Shown: in pieces, positions 1 to 7,800 of the stretch | How positions within the stretch are numbered: position 1 is the stretch's first letter | How the letters are laid out: each line of letters starts with the position of its first letter | Origin: Candidatus Iainarchaeum sp. | Lineage (GTDB): Archaea; Iainarchaeota; Iainarchaeia; Iainarchaeales; JAAZKV01 | Reading direction: 5' to 3' | Length of the DNA stretch: 33,460 bases | Assembly: GCA_012799645.1 (NCBI GenBank) | Contig: JAAZKV010000011.1 | Location: 1-33,460 of the forward strand | Translations under genes and position numbers: made by a program | Notes under the pieces: generated by a model | Databases searched by the model: none | What the model was told of the DNA's origin: nothing | The model's input: the letters and a program-made list of their open reading frames with translations, nothing else

Positions 1-127
1 GGGTTGTTATCTCTGGCGAGATAACACATTTTTTTAATGGGGGATGAGTGTATTTCACGCCAATTCCTTTTGGCGATGGGGGTTGTTATCTCTGGCGAGA
101 TAACACATTTTTTTAATGGGGGATGAG
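1..127. repeat. Direct repeat, 48 bp, two visible copies, 79-bp period
   Basis: Positions 1-48 and 80-127 are identical over 48 bp and are separated by 31 bp. Each copy holds a perfect hairpin (GTTATCTC, loop TGGC, GAGATAAC) and a T-run. The 31-bp spacer holds a smaller inverted repeat (CGCCA/TGGCG). The right copy ends inside the tRNA-Pro gene, so the last 10 nt of the tRNA are duplicated at 38-47. The window starts at the edge of the first copy, so the array may continue to the left. The hairpins could act as terminators for the minus-strand tRNA. Confidence 0.85.
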
Positions 128-187
128 GGAATTGAACCCCCGCCTGACGCTCCCAAAGCGCCGATCATACCACTAGACTAATCCCCC
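118..187 (-). tRNA. tRNA-Pro (anticodon UGG)
   Basis: Read on the minus strand, the 70-nt sequence folds as a cloverleaf. The acceptor stem is GGGGGAT/ATCCCCC. The anticodon stem is GGCGC/GCGTC with loop TTTGGGA, giving anticodon TGG. The T arm has loop TTCAATT. The D stem is weak, with about three pairs. No intron is seen and CCA is not encoded. Downstream on its own strand lies the hairpin-containing direct repeat, which duplicates its last ten nucleotides. Confidence 0.93.
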
Positions 188-308
188 AGCTTCTCAAAGC
201 CAGTATCAGAAATCATCACTTTGTAATGCTCTTGACTAATTTTTGTTTAATTGTTCAGCTAAAATATTTTCTCTCACGAAAGTTTTTAATATTAGCTTTT
301 TTGATTTT

Positions 309-785
309 TTAATCTTTTTTTTCTTTTTCTTCTCTTTTTTCAATTCTTTGTTCAAGTTTGTTTTTAATGTAAAATATTCCTAAAAGTATAATCATCCATA
401 TCCAATTTATTGATGGATCCAAAAATATTCCTACCCCCATTATTAAAAACATTTGAACACAAAGTTTCAACCAGTGTTTTTTGTTCATTCCTTCTTTGTT
501 TTTTATTTTAAGTAACCATGTGAGGAATAAAGCGAGTGTCGCTATTATGTTTGGTAATTTTATTAATGTTGCAAACATTGCTAAAATAAATCCTGGTGCT
601 AGATCGTCAGCAATTTCTTCGTTAATATTATTCACTCTTCCGGTTTTTCCAACCCACACAAAAAAATAAAATAACACGCACGAGTATAACAAACCGAACC
701 AATCACTTCCCCACGGATTAAACAAAGCAAAACCGTGTATGTATTGACTAAAAATATCCAAAATTAAGGGATTCATTTTATTCAC
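309..785 (-). CDS. Small multi-pass membrane protein, function unknown
   Basis: The 158-residue product has about four hydrophobic segments (roughly residues 28-45, 65-92, 105-121 and 126-143). It ends in a strongly charged Lys/Glu tail (EQRIEKREEKEKKD), as expected for a cytoplasmic C-terminus. I do not recognise the family. The first ATG is used here; a second in-frame Met lies three codons in. No good ribosome-binding site is visible. It stands alone, convergent towards the tRNA-Pro gene and divergent from the KaiC-like gene. Membrane location is clear from composition; function is not. Confidence 0.7.
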   Translation of the reverse strand: MNKMNPLILDIFSQYIHGFALFNPWGSDWFGLLYSCVLFYFFVWVGKTGRVNNINEEIADDLAPGFILAMFATLIKLPNIIATLALFLTWLLKIKNKEGMNKKHWLKLCVQMFLIMGVGIFLDPSINWIWMIILLGIFYIKNKLEQRIEKREEKEKKD

Positions 786-837
786 TATTTTTTAATTAAC
801 TTATGTTTTTTGTTTTATCAAGTTATTCCACTTAAAA

Positions 838-879
838 TTCAATTGCGTTCAATTCAATTTGGTTCAATTGTATTCAATT
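838..879 (+). promoter_or_regulatory. Phased TTCAATT repeats upstream of the KaiC-like gene
   Basis: TTCAATT occurs five times in 42 bp, starting at 838, 848, 853, 863 and 873, so most copies are one helical turn apart. The cluster lies about 20-60 bp upstream of the TATA box at 898-906. It could be a regulator-binding array or one of the many intergenic tandem repeats of this genome. Confidence 0.4.
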
Positions 880-897
880 ATTATTACATAATATAAG

Positions 898-906
898 TTT
901 TATATA
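898..906 (+). promoter_or_regulatory. TATA box for the KaiC-like gene
   Basis: TTTATATAC lies 42-50 bp before the ATG at 948. Transcription would start near 930 and leave a leader of about 20 nt. It is the clearest TATA element in this spacer. Confidence 0.6.
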
Positions 907-947
907 CTTAAAATGCTTTAGTTTTTAGACATAGTTGGTTTTTTTTT

Positions 948-1787
948 ATGGCTGATGAAGTTATTTTTACAAAGAGTCAATCAGTGGAACCTATACAAAT
1001 AATTGAGCTTGGCTCTAAAAAAGAAAAAGTTCATACAAGTAGTGAAAAGGAACATAGTGAAGATTTGAGAGTGAGCGGAGAAAAAATTGAGGGCAGAGCA
1101 AAGACAGGGATTAAGGGTTTTGATGAATTAATTGAAGGAGGATTTGAAAGAGAATCAATTGTTCTTTTAGTTGGTTCTGCAGGAACAGGAAAAACACTTT
1201 TTGGGTTACAATTCCTTTATGAAGGAGTAACACAATTTAACGAACCAGGAGTATTCATTTCATTTGAACAAGATAAAGAATCATTGTATAAGCACTCACT
1301 AAATTTTGGTTGGACTTTTAAAGAAATAGAAGAGCAAGGGAAATTCAAATTGCTACAATTCAAACCTCATCAAGTAACAGCAATACTTGAAGAAGGGGGG
1401 GGACAAATAAGAGATGCGTTAGCGGAGATAAAAGCAAAAAGAGTGGTAATAGATTCAATTACTGCGTATGGTTTATTATTCACTGATGAGTACAAAAGAA
1501 GAGAAAAAATATTAGAGTTTTTTAATTTACTAAGAAAATGGGGAGTAACAGCACTTGTTATTTGTGAAGATGATCCAGTAAAAATAGAAAAACAAGAAGG
1601 AAGTATTGGTTTTATTAGTGATGCAATTATTACATTGCATTACCAACACGATGAAGAAAAAGGGATAAGAATACACGCACTAGAAGTACTAAAAATGAGA
1701 GGGACAAGACACACAAACAAATTATGTGCAATAAATTTTGAAGATGATGAAGGAATAGTAGTATACCCTGATGTTGAAGTGTTCTAA
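948..1787 (+). CDS. KaiC-like RecA-superfamily ATPase
   Basis: Single-domain KaiC/GvpD-type ATPase of 279 residues. A charged tail of about 50 residues precedes the domain. Walker A is GSAGTGKT at about 76-83. The FEQ segment at about 106-108 fits the catalytic glutamate region of KaiC. Walker B is RVVIDS at 165-170. The C-terminal KMRGTRH motif at about 249-255 is typical of KaiC proteins. Archaeal proteins of this family hydrolyse ATP as oligomers and act in signalling or in motor assembly, as ArlH (FlaH) does in the archaellum. The gene sits next to a degenerate RecA-fold protein and the pilus locus, so a role there is plausible but inferred. It has its own promoter. Codon use is A-rich compared with the T-rich pilus genes. 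Confidence 0.92.
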   Translation: MADEVIFTKSQSVEPIQIIELGSKKEKVHTSSEKEHSEDLRVSGEKIEGRAKTGIKGFDELIEGGFERESIVLLVGSAGTGKTLFGLQFLYEGVTQFNEPGVFISFEQDKESLYKHSLNFGWTFKEIEEQGKFKLLQFKPHQVTAILEEGGGQIRDALAEIKAKRVVIDSITAYGLLFTDEYKRREKILEFFNLLRKWGVTALVICEDDPVKIEKQEGSIGFISDAIITLHYQHDEEKGIRIHALEVLKMRGTRHTNKLCAINFEDDEGIVVYPDVEVF

Positions 1788-1850
1788 AAAAATTATTCTA
1801 AAAATAATTATTTTAAAAAAATTATTTTAAAATAAAAAAATTAGTTATTA

Positions 1851-2438
1851 TTAGTTATCAATTTCAATTGATGAAATAAAAATATTTGAGTAATCAAAAG
1901 TTTTTCCAGAAAATTGTTTTATTTTATCAAGCGCATTCTCATTCATTGAATCTTTAACAGAGAATAGTAATAATGAATTTTTTTGCAAACTTGTTTTGTT
2001 TATAAAAATGTAAAAGAATTTCGCAATGTTTTTTGGAGAATTGTGTATTGCAAGAGAATTTATTGAATCAAAAAATATTGTTACATCTTCAGGATTTTTT
2101 TTCAAAACACTCTCCACAGCGATTTGAATTCCTGTCAAATTTGATGGATTATTAATATTAAAAATTTGGTCCTTTTTTTCTCCATTTGTTTTATTAGTAA
2201 GGTTTATTACAAAAATATTTTTTGGGATTTCTTTTTCAAAATAATTTTGGTAAGGTTGGGTTGAAACAAAAATTAATGTTTTTTTTTCTTCAAAAAAATT
2301 TTGTAACACAAAATTAATTGAGGGTTTTAGTTGTTTTTGATTCAAAAGAACAAGCACACTATTTTTTTCTAAATTATTAATAGCTTCCTTGAGGAAAGGG
2401 GTTTGCACTACTTTAGTATCTCCACTCATTTTTATCAC
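1851..2438 (-). CDS. Degenerate RecA/KaiC-fold protein without Walker A
   Basis: 195 residues. The pattern SVLVLLN, then TLIFVSTQPYQNY, then VTIFFDSINSLAIHN (about residues 118-132), then SLLLFSVK follows the strand order of a KaiC/RecA core, with a Walker-B-like hhhhDS. No GxxxxGK[ST] loop is present, so ATP binding of the usual kind is unlikely. The layout matches the protein at 14205-14885 (VVVFDSLDVFSLYHD), and the two look like paralogues on either side of the pilus genes. It could be a structural or regulatory partner of a RecA-type ATPase. The gene is divergent from the first pilin-like gene at 2618. The family call rests on pattern recognition only. Confidence 0.72.
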   Translation of the reverse strand: MIKMSGDTKVVQTPFLKEAINNLEKNSVLVLLNQKQLKPSINFVLQNFFEEKKTLIFVSTQPYQNYFEKEIPKNIFVINLTNKTNGEKKDQIFNINNPSNLTGIQIAVESVLKKNPEDVTIFFDSINSLAIHNSPKNIAKFFYIFINKTSLQKNSLLLFSVKDSMNENALDKIKQFSGKTFDYSNIFISSIEIDN

Positions 2439-2546
2439 TAATTTAATTTTTTTAACAAATTTTTTGATAAATTATTTTTTTGACAAATATTTTGCTATTT
2501 ATAGTTAATTGTTAGTTATTTTCTTAATAAAAACCCTCGTATTTTT

Positions 2547-2557
2547 TATTTATAAAT
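2547..2557 (+). promoter_or_regulatory. TATA-like element before the pilus gene cluster
   Basis: The stretch TATTTATAAAT lies about 60-70 bp before the ATG at 2618. It would place the transcript start near 2580, leaving a leader of about 38 nt rich in TTAATTA repeats. The call is tentative because the spacer is AT-rich throughout. Confidence 0.4.
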
Positions 2558-2617
2558 CTCTTTTTTAAAATTTCAAAAATGATTAGTTTAATTAACTAGT
2601 TTTTGATTAATTAGTTT

Positions 2618-3688
2618 ATGTTTAAAAAAAAATTAAGGGGACAAACAACAATAGAGTTATTGGTGCTTTTATCTATTTCTATGGTTGCTTTAACAATAAT
2701 TTTTGCGATTTATATTGATCAAGTTAATTCATCTTATGATAATCAGGATTTTTTTTTGGCAAAATCAAGTGTTCAAAAAATAGTGTCAGCAGTGAATACT
2801 GTTTATTACGCGGGTCCGGGTTCAGAGATTAAAGTAGAGTTTGAATTTCCGCGGGACACTAATTTTTCTGCTACTCGTTTTATTGGTTCTGATCTTATTG
2901 TGCAACTAAAAAATGGCCATACTTATATTGGCGGGGCTGATGTTAATGTAGTTGGTAATTTTAAACCAATTTCTGGAAAAAACATGATATATTTGTTTTA
3001 TGATGGAAATTCAGTAAAAATTCATTACAATGATTTTGAAGTAAATAAACAAAACATTTCAGTTTCCGCAATAAAGGGTGATTCTGTTTCAACAAATTTT
3101 ACTATAAGAAATAATAGTTCTGGCAAAATAAAATTTTATTTGGATAAAAATTTTTCTCACAATTCTGTTGAGTTAAATGTTAATTCTGCTAATGATTTTA
3201 ATTTACCACCTGGAGAAGTAAAAAAAATAACTGTGGATTTTAATCAATTATTATTTGCTCAAGGAAATTATTCAGGGTATATTTTAGTAATTGGTGAGAT
3301 TAATGACATTAATTTTTCAAGAAAAATTAATGTATCGCTTGAAGTTTTGACAAAAAGTGATGGTTTAGTTATTTACCCAAAAGATCTTTCTTTTGAATCA
3401 AACCCTGGTCAATCTTCTACTAAATCTTTTTCTATTTGTAATTCAACTCAAGAAAAAATTTCAATAAATTCTTGGGGGGCTGATGGACCAGAGGACAGAA
3501 ATGCTGCTGGGTGGATTAGTGCGTTACCAAATATTGTTAGTGTTTCTCCAAGGGATTGTAATAGTTTTGATTTAACGTTTAATATTCCTAGTGAGGCAGT
3601 TAGTGGAAAGTATGATGCTAATATTTTTGCAGCATTAAATGATTCAAATGTTTCCTCAAATATTTCAATCACAATTCCTAATGAGTAA
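2618..3688 (+). CDS. Class III signal-peptide surface protein (pilin-like)
   Basis: 356 residues. The N-terminus is a class III prepilin signal: a basic head, then G8|Q9-TTIE followed by a hydrophobic helix to about residue 30. In this family a prepilin peptidase cuts before Gln, and the helix packs into a pilus or anchors the protein. Residues 40-110 resemble the equivalent part of the next protein, with a shared Y-x-x-GPG motif. The rest is Ser/Asn-rich beta-strand sequence, likely two Ig-like domains (about 140-245 and 255-355), with Cys at about 274 and 317. It opens a plus-strand gene series. Likely a minor pilin or a pilus-attached adhesin. Confidence 0.85.
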   Translation: MFKKKLRGQTTIELLVLLSISMVALTIIFAIYIDQVNSSYDNQDFFLAKSSVQKIVSAVNTVYYAGPGSEIKVEFEFPRDTNFSATRFIGSDLIVQLKNGHTYIGGADVNVVGNFKPISGKNMIYLFYDGNSVKIHYNDFEVNKQNISVSAIKGDSVSTNFTIRNNSSGKIKFYLDKNFSHNSVELNVNSANDFNLPPGEVKKITVDFNQLLFAQGNYSGYILVIGEINDINFSRKINVSLEVLTKSDGLVIYPKDLSFESNPGQSSTKSFSICNSTQEKISINSWGADGPEDRNAAGWISALPNIVSVSPRDCNSFDLTFNIPSEAVSGKYDANIFAALNDSNVSSNISITIPNE

Positions 3689-3856
3689 TTAATTGTGTTG
3701 TGATTAGTGGTTTTGTTTTAATTAGTAGTTGTGTTGTAATTGGTGATTGTGTTTAATATTATTTTTTTAAATTGTTTTTTTTTTGTTCATTTTTTCCAAA
3801 AATAGTGTTATTTTTTTCTAAAAAACATTTTTTAACTCAAAAATTGTTATATATGC
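3689..3856 (+). other. G/T-rich intergenic spacer
   Basis: This 168-bp spacer is almost free of C on the plus strand in its first 70 bp and repeats elements such as ATTGTGTTGTGATT and AATTGGTGATTGTG. Similar G/T-rich spacers lie before the genes at 6326, 15006 and 15791. A TATA-like string at about 3845-3852 sits too close to the ATG at 3857 to drive that gene in the usual way. Confidence 0.5.
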
Positions 3857-6133
3857 ATGGTTTTTGGTAAAAAAAGAGCAAAATTATTTCACAAAAATGC
3901 GTTATTGGGTCAAACTACTATTGAAACTTTAATTATTTTTTCTGTATCTTTACTAATTATTACAGTAATTTTAGGGATGGCTTTTAATCACCTTCAAACC
4001 CAAAGAGATTTTGAACAAAGAAAACTTGGGGAATTTGCGTTAAATACTCTCGCGACAGAAATAAATGATGCTTATTTTTTGGGTCCTGGAACAACAAAAA
4101 CAATAGTGCTTACTTTACCTGAACTAACCAATCTCAGAAAATCATTTATTCACAAAAATGATTTAGTTCTTAATGTTGCAGGCACTGATTTGTTTAAAAC
4201 CACAGTGGTTGATGTTAAAGGAAATTGGCCAACCACTACAGGCGAGTATTCGTTTAGAATTGTGGCTTTCCCTGATTTTGTTTCAATTAATGTTGATTCA
4301 ATAGAATTTAATCCAAAAAAAATTCAAGAAAAAATATTACAATCTTCTGAAAAAAAAATTAATTTAACTATTACTAATAATTCTGATTCAGTAAAAACAT
4401 TCAATCTTTCAGTTATTCCTTTTAGTAGTAATAAAGCAACTATTTCTATTGATAATAGCTATGGAAATTTTTCAATTAATCCTTCGGAATCAACAACCAT
4501 TCCAATAACTTTACATTGTTTGTATGATTCTTCAGGAACTTATGTTGGTGGAATTAATTTTGTTTCAGATTTAACAATGACTTATCCAATTGTTGTTACT
4601 TGTGAATCAGCTCAAGAAAAATTATCGATTTATCCAGGAACAAGATCTGTTACTAATTATGCTGAGTTAAAAAATAAACAAATTTTTTCAGTGTGTAATA
4701 ATTCAGCAAATGATCTTTTTGTTGATACTTTAATTGATGGTAATTTATATCTTGTTTCTTCAACAGCAAAAAAAGTTTTTGTTCCAAAACATTCTTGTAC
4801 TCCTCTTGATTTGAATTTATTTTCAAACAATGCAGGGTTTTTTTCAGGAAAGTTAAAAATTTTTTCAGCGGGGTATAATTCTTTTTCAAATATTGATTCA
4901 AATTTTTTACCACTTCCAATACACTATTTTTTCAAATCAGTTCTTGACAATAATTTGAACAATTGGTTTTCTTTTGGAAATAACACTAAACAAAGAGAAA
5001 ATGATTTTGTGTGGATAGCAACAGGCGAACTTGATTGGAATAAAGACAAAAATTTTGCTGTGAATGGTGATGGGTGGGATCAAAATTTAATTGCTTATTA
5101 CAATTTTAATACAAAAATCCAACAAGATGGGAATTGGGTTGTTTTGGATTTAGCAAGGGGGAATGATGGGAATTTGATGAACGAAGCAAATATTGTTGAG
5201 GGTGGAGTGTGGGATTCTAACGCAATTGAATTTGATGGTGTGGATGATTATTTTGATTTAAACTATGAATCACTAATTGTTGTTCCTGATGGAACTTTTA
5301 GTGGGTGGGTTTTTAGAAAAGATAATTCACGTTCAATGATATTTTCTCTCACAGGGACACAAAATAGTTTTAACGAATTTTCTATTGATGTTGATGATTC
5401 AAACAGATTTGGACTTTCAATAAAAAAAGACAATTCTTTTTCTCTTTCATTAGATGTAAATTATCCCAGAATAGATTCAAATAAATGGTATCATTTTGCA
5501 GTGGTTTGCGGGAATGGAGGAAATAAGGTTTTTATTAATGGGGAAAAAATTTCTTCAGAGCATTTAATTTACTCTAATGGAAATTCTTCTACAACCTCTT
5601 GTTTTAGTACTCCAAACGATATTAATTCTGCAAGGATAGGGTCAAGAGATACTGGTGTTCACACTGGTCCAGGAACAACTTATGACACTTACTTTAATGG
5701 ATTAATTGATGAGGTTAGTGTTTGGGATAGAAATTTGAGTGATGGGGAAATATTTGCATTATACAATTCTAGTGTTGTTGCAAAATTTGTTGATAAAAAC
5801 ATAGTTGATGCGGGGGTGGTTGTTGATTGGAATTCTATTCAAATAAACTCAAATTTTGATTATGGTTTTGGTGATACTGTGGGAGTTTCAAGTGTTGATA
5901 TGAATGTTTATTCTTGTGATGATCCTTTTTGTGAAGTAAAAACTTCGTTTAATTATTTGGCTGATTTGAATAGTGGTTCGTTCTTTCCAATCACTATAAA
6001 TGACTCACAATACATTGGGTTTGATGTTTATTTTAAATTGATTGAAAAATATTCAAGTTATGGGGATTATAATTATGCAGGATCTTTTTTAAAAGATTTA
6101 AATATTGCATATAAACAACGAACGGAGCAATAG
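3857..6133 (+). CDS. Large class III signal-peptide protein with LamG-like domain
   Basis: 758 residues. The N-terminus has a class III signal with G18|Q19-TTIE and a hydrophobic helix to about residue 40. A pilin-like region with the motif YFLGPG follows. Residues about 150-375 are beta-rich and Ig-like. Residues about 405-640 form a laminin-G/concanavalin-like jellyroll: IAYYNF, AIEFDGVDDYF, W-YHFAVVC, VFINGEK and NGLIDEVSVWDRNLSDGEI are hallmark segments. A last beta domain of about 100 residues ends the protein. LamG domains commonly bind glycans or proteins, so this is a good candidate for a pilus-tip or surface adhesin. It follows the other long pilin-like gene on the same strand. Adhesion is inferred from domain type. 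Confidence 0.87.
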   Translation: MVFGKKRAKLFHKNALLGQTTIETLIIFSVSLLIITVILGMAFNHLQTQRDFEQRKLGEFALNTLATEINDAYFLGPGTTKTIVLTLPELTNLRKSFIHKNDLVLNVAGTDLFKTTVVDVKGNWPTTTGEYSFRIVAFPDFVSINVDSIEFNPKKIQEKILQSSEKKINLTITNNSDSVKTFNLSVIPFSSNKATISIDNSYGNFSINPSESTTIPITLHCLYDSSGTYVGGINFVSDLTMTYPIVVTCESAQEKLSIYPGTRSVTNYAELKNKQIFSVCNNSANDLFVDTLIDGNLYLVSSTAKKVFVPKHSCTPLDLNLFSNNAGFFSGKLKIFSAGYNSFSNIDSNFLPLPIHYFFKSVLDNNLNNWFSFGNNTKQRENDFVWIATGELDWNKDKNFAVNGDGWDQNLIAYYNFNTKIQQDGNWVVLDLARGNDGNLMNEANIVEGGVWDSNAIEFDGVDDYFDLNYESLIVVPDGTFSGWVFRKDNSRSMIFSLTGTQNSFNEFSIDVDDSNRFGLSIKKDNSFSLSLDVNYPRIDSNKWYHFAVVCGNGGNKVFINGEKISSEHLIYSNGNSSTTSCFSTPNDINSARIGSRDTGVHTGPGTTYDTYFNGLIDEVSVWDRNLSDGEIFALYNSSVVAKFVDKNIVDAGVVVDWNSIQINSNFDYGFGDTVGVSSVDMNVYSCDDPFCEVKTSFNYLADLNSGSFFPITINDSQYIGFDVYFKLIEKYSSYGDYNYAGSFLKDLNIAYKQRTEQ

Positions 6134-6325
6134 TGAGTTAAGTTTTATTGTATGAATGATTGTTGTGTGGGGAAGTGTTGCGTGGAATAATTTTTGTATG
6201 AGTAATTGTTGTGCAGGAGTGTTGCGCGGAGTATTGTTGTGTAAGTAATATTTTGTGTGAATAATTGTTGGGTTGAAATATTGTTGTGTGTGGTATTGTC
6301 GGTAGGAATGATTGTTGTGATTGTT
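6134..6325 (+). repeat. Degenerate GT-rich tandem repeats
   Basis: Units resembling ATTGTTGTGTG and AATAATTGTTGTG recur about every 15-20 bp and mutate gradually. The reading frame of the next gene happens to stay open through part of this stretch, giving a hydrophobic upstream extension (residues MNNCW...) that I regard as non-coding. Confidence 0.6.
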
Positions 6326-6853
6326 ATGGAAAAAACATTTTTTATTAAAAATCTCATCAAAAACTTCATCAAAAACTTCATCAAAAATCTCATCAAAAAC
6401 TTCATCAAAAACCCTATCAAAAATTTCACCAAAAATTTTGTCAAACATTTTAACAAAAATAGTTCCGGTCAAGTTTCGATGGAATTTATTGTGAGTGTAA
6501 TGATGGTGTTAATTATTTTTTTGTTTGGTTTAATGGTTTTCCAAGATAGAACCGATTTTAATTCAACCAAATTCATTAATTGGGATTCGGATGTGGTTGC
6601 AACTAGAATTGCAAGGAATATTAACAATGTTTATTTAAGTGATGAAAATACTGTTGTGTTGGATTATATTTCTTGGGTTGGGAAAAACAGATCAGTTTCT
6701 TTTACAGAGAAAGCAGTGAATGTTTGGAACGAATTCGGTTATATTGATGCTCCCATTCTTGCAAAAATAAATAACCAAGTAATTGATTTTAATGGCCCTA
6801 TTATTTTTGAAAAAACAAAAGGGATTGTAGTTGTGAGGTATCCTGATGAATAA
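6326..6853 (+). CDS. Class III prepilin with repetitive Lys/Asn N-terminal tail
   Basis: 175 residues from the ATG at 6326; an upstream in-frame ATG at 6257 would add 23 residues read from a degenerate repeat and is less likely. Residues 8-46 are a tetrapeptide repeat of the type IKNF, encoded by a 12-bp tandem repeat. The class III signal follows (G48|Q49-VSME53) with a hydrophobic helix to about residue 70. The mature part of about 125 residues has a region like the start of the two preceding proteins (RNINNVYLSDENTVVLDY). The long basic head before the cleavage site is unusual, since prepilin heads are normally short. It overlaps the next gene by 8 nt. Likely a minor pilin. Confidence 0.82.
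   Translation: MEKTFFIKNLIKNFIKNFIKNLIKNFIKNPIKNFTKNFVKHFNKNSSGQVSMEFIVSVMMVLIIFLFGLMVFQDRTDFNSTKFINWDSDVVATRIARNINNVYLSDENTVVLDYISWVGKNRSVSFTEKAVNVWNEFGYIDAPILAKINNQVIDFNGPIIFEKTKGIVVVRYPDE
6347..6460 (+). repeat. 12-bp tandem repeat inside the prepilin gene
   Basis: About eight to nine units of the form AAAAACTTCATC, with variants AAAAATCTCATC and AAAAACCCTATC, decay towards the 3' end. Read in frame they give K-N-[FL]-I. The copies nearest 6350-6410 are the most alike, which suggests recent expansion there. Confidence 0.9.
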
Positions 6854-7379
6854 TCACAATTATAATCACAATTTTTTTGTTGGGAAAAAAGGTCAATTTT
6901 TTTCTCCGGATATGATAATTGCAATATTCATTTTTGTTGTAACAATTAGTTTCTTTTTTATTTCTTCAGAAAATATATACCAACAAATAGCGTTGTTTGA
7001 AGAGAGAAAAAAAATTGATGAAATCGCTCACTCCACAATGAATTTTTTAATTTATTCACAAGGGATTCCAAGTAATTGGGAATACGCTTCGTTTGAGGAC
7101 ATAAATTTTTTTGGATTAGCGAGTGAAAGGAATACTCTTTCTAAAAATAAACTTTCTACTTTTTTTAGTTTTTTTAATCAAGATTATGAGAAGTCAAAAG
7201 AAAAATTGGGGATTGGCGGGTTTGATTTTAAATTAATTGTTTATGATTCACAAAACAATGTTATTTTTTCAGGAGGGGTTGCAAAAGAAAACTCAAAAAA
7301 AGTATATTACTATGATCGGGTTGTTTTGTATGATAATTCACCAGTGTTATTAAGAGGGGTGTTTTATAGTGCGGATTAA
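6846..7379 (+). CDS. Pilin-like membrane-anchored protein
   Basis: 177 residues. KKGQFFSPDMIIAIFIF at about 14-30 resembles an archaeal type IV pilin N-terminus (basic, G-Q, then a long hydrophobic helix to about 40), though the Glu of the class III motif is missing and Asp stands nearby. The rest is a soluble domain with no motif I recognise. The start overlaps the previous gene by 8 nt and the end overlaps the next by 11 nt, so three genes are translationally coupled. Probably a minor pilin or pseudopilin-like component of this locus. Confidence 0.8.
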   Translation: MNNHNYNHNFFVGKKGQFFSPDMIIAIFIFVVTISFFFISSENIYQQIALFEERKKIDEIAHSTMNFLIYSQGIPSNWEYASFEDINFFGLASERNTLSKNKLSTFFSFFNQDYEKSKEKLGIGGFDFKLIVYDSQNNVIFSGGVAKENSKKVYYYDRVVLYDNSPVLLRGVFYSAD

Positions 7380-7800
7380 TAAAAAAGGATTATTCATTTC
7401 AACAGATTCTTTTGTTGCTTCAGTTTTAGTATTTATTTTAGTATTAACTTCAATGGTTTTTTTGTCCCAAGTTTCTTTCAATTCTTGGAACTCAATTGAT
7501 TTAATTAATGCTTCAAGAGATGTTGCGTCGGTTCTTGAAAAATCAAATATTTTAAAAAACGCGATTAATCAAAATTCAGCAGAACTTATTTCATCTTCTT
7601 TAATAAATACTCCTCAATCTTTTTGTTTTGAGGTAACAATTTTTGAAAATACAAATTTGTCTCTTCCAATTATTAGTACAATAAAACCAGGGTGTGTGAA
7701 GTACTCAAAAGAAATTAGTTCAGTTGAGCGAACAATTGTTGTTAATCAAAATAATTCAAATAAATATTACATTGCGAGGGTGAGTGGGTGGAATCAATGA
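7369..7800 (+). CDS. Small pilin-like membrane protein
   Basis: 143 residues, starting with GTG inside the end of the previous gene. Residues about 1-35 (basic KKG, then a hydrophobic helix) match the pattern of the neighbouring pilin-like proteins. The short extracellular part contains two Cys (about residues 84 and 106) that could pair. The stop codon TGA overlaps the next ATG (ATGA). No family recognised; the operon position and architecture suggest a minor pilin. Confidence 0.75.
   Translation: MRINKKGLFISTDSFVASVLVFILVLTSMVFLSQVSFNSWNSIDLINASRDVASVLEKSNILKNAINQNSAELISSSLINTPQSFCFEVTIFENTNLSLPIISTIKPGCVKYSKEISSVERTIVVNQNNSNKYYIARVSGWNQ

Noticed and set aside
1-127. CRISPR array or integron attC site
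   Set aside because: Repeat 48 bp and spacer 31 bp look CRISPR-like, but only two copies exist, the last runs into a tRNA and no cas gene is present. The hairpin arms do not fit the attC GTTRRRY pattern.
6257-6325. Upstream start for the prepilin with a hydrophobic first segment
   Set aside because: The extra 23 codons are read from a degenerate GT repeat; the ATG at 6326 is followed directly by the basic tail and signal.
6098-6472. Minus-strand frames rich in FDE or FLM repeats
   Set aside because: They are the antisense reading of the 12-bp repeat in the prepilin gene and of the GT-rich spacer.
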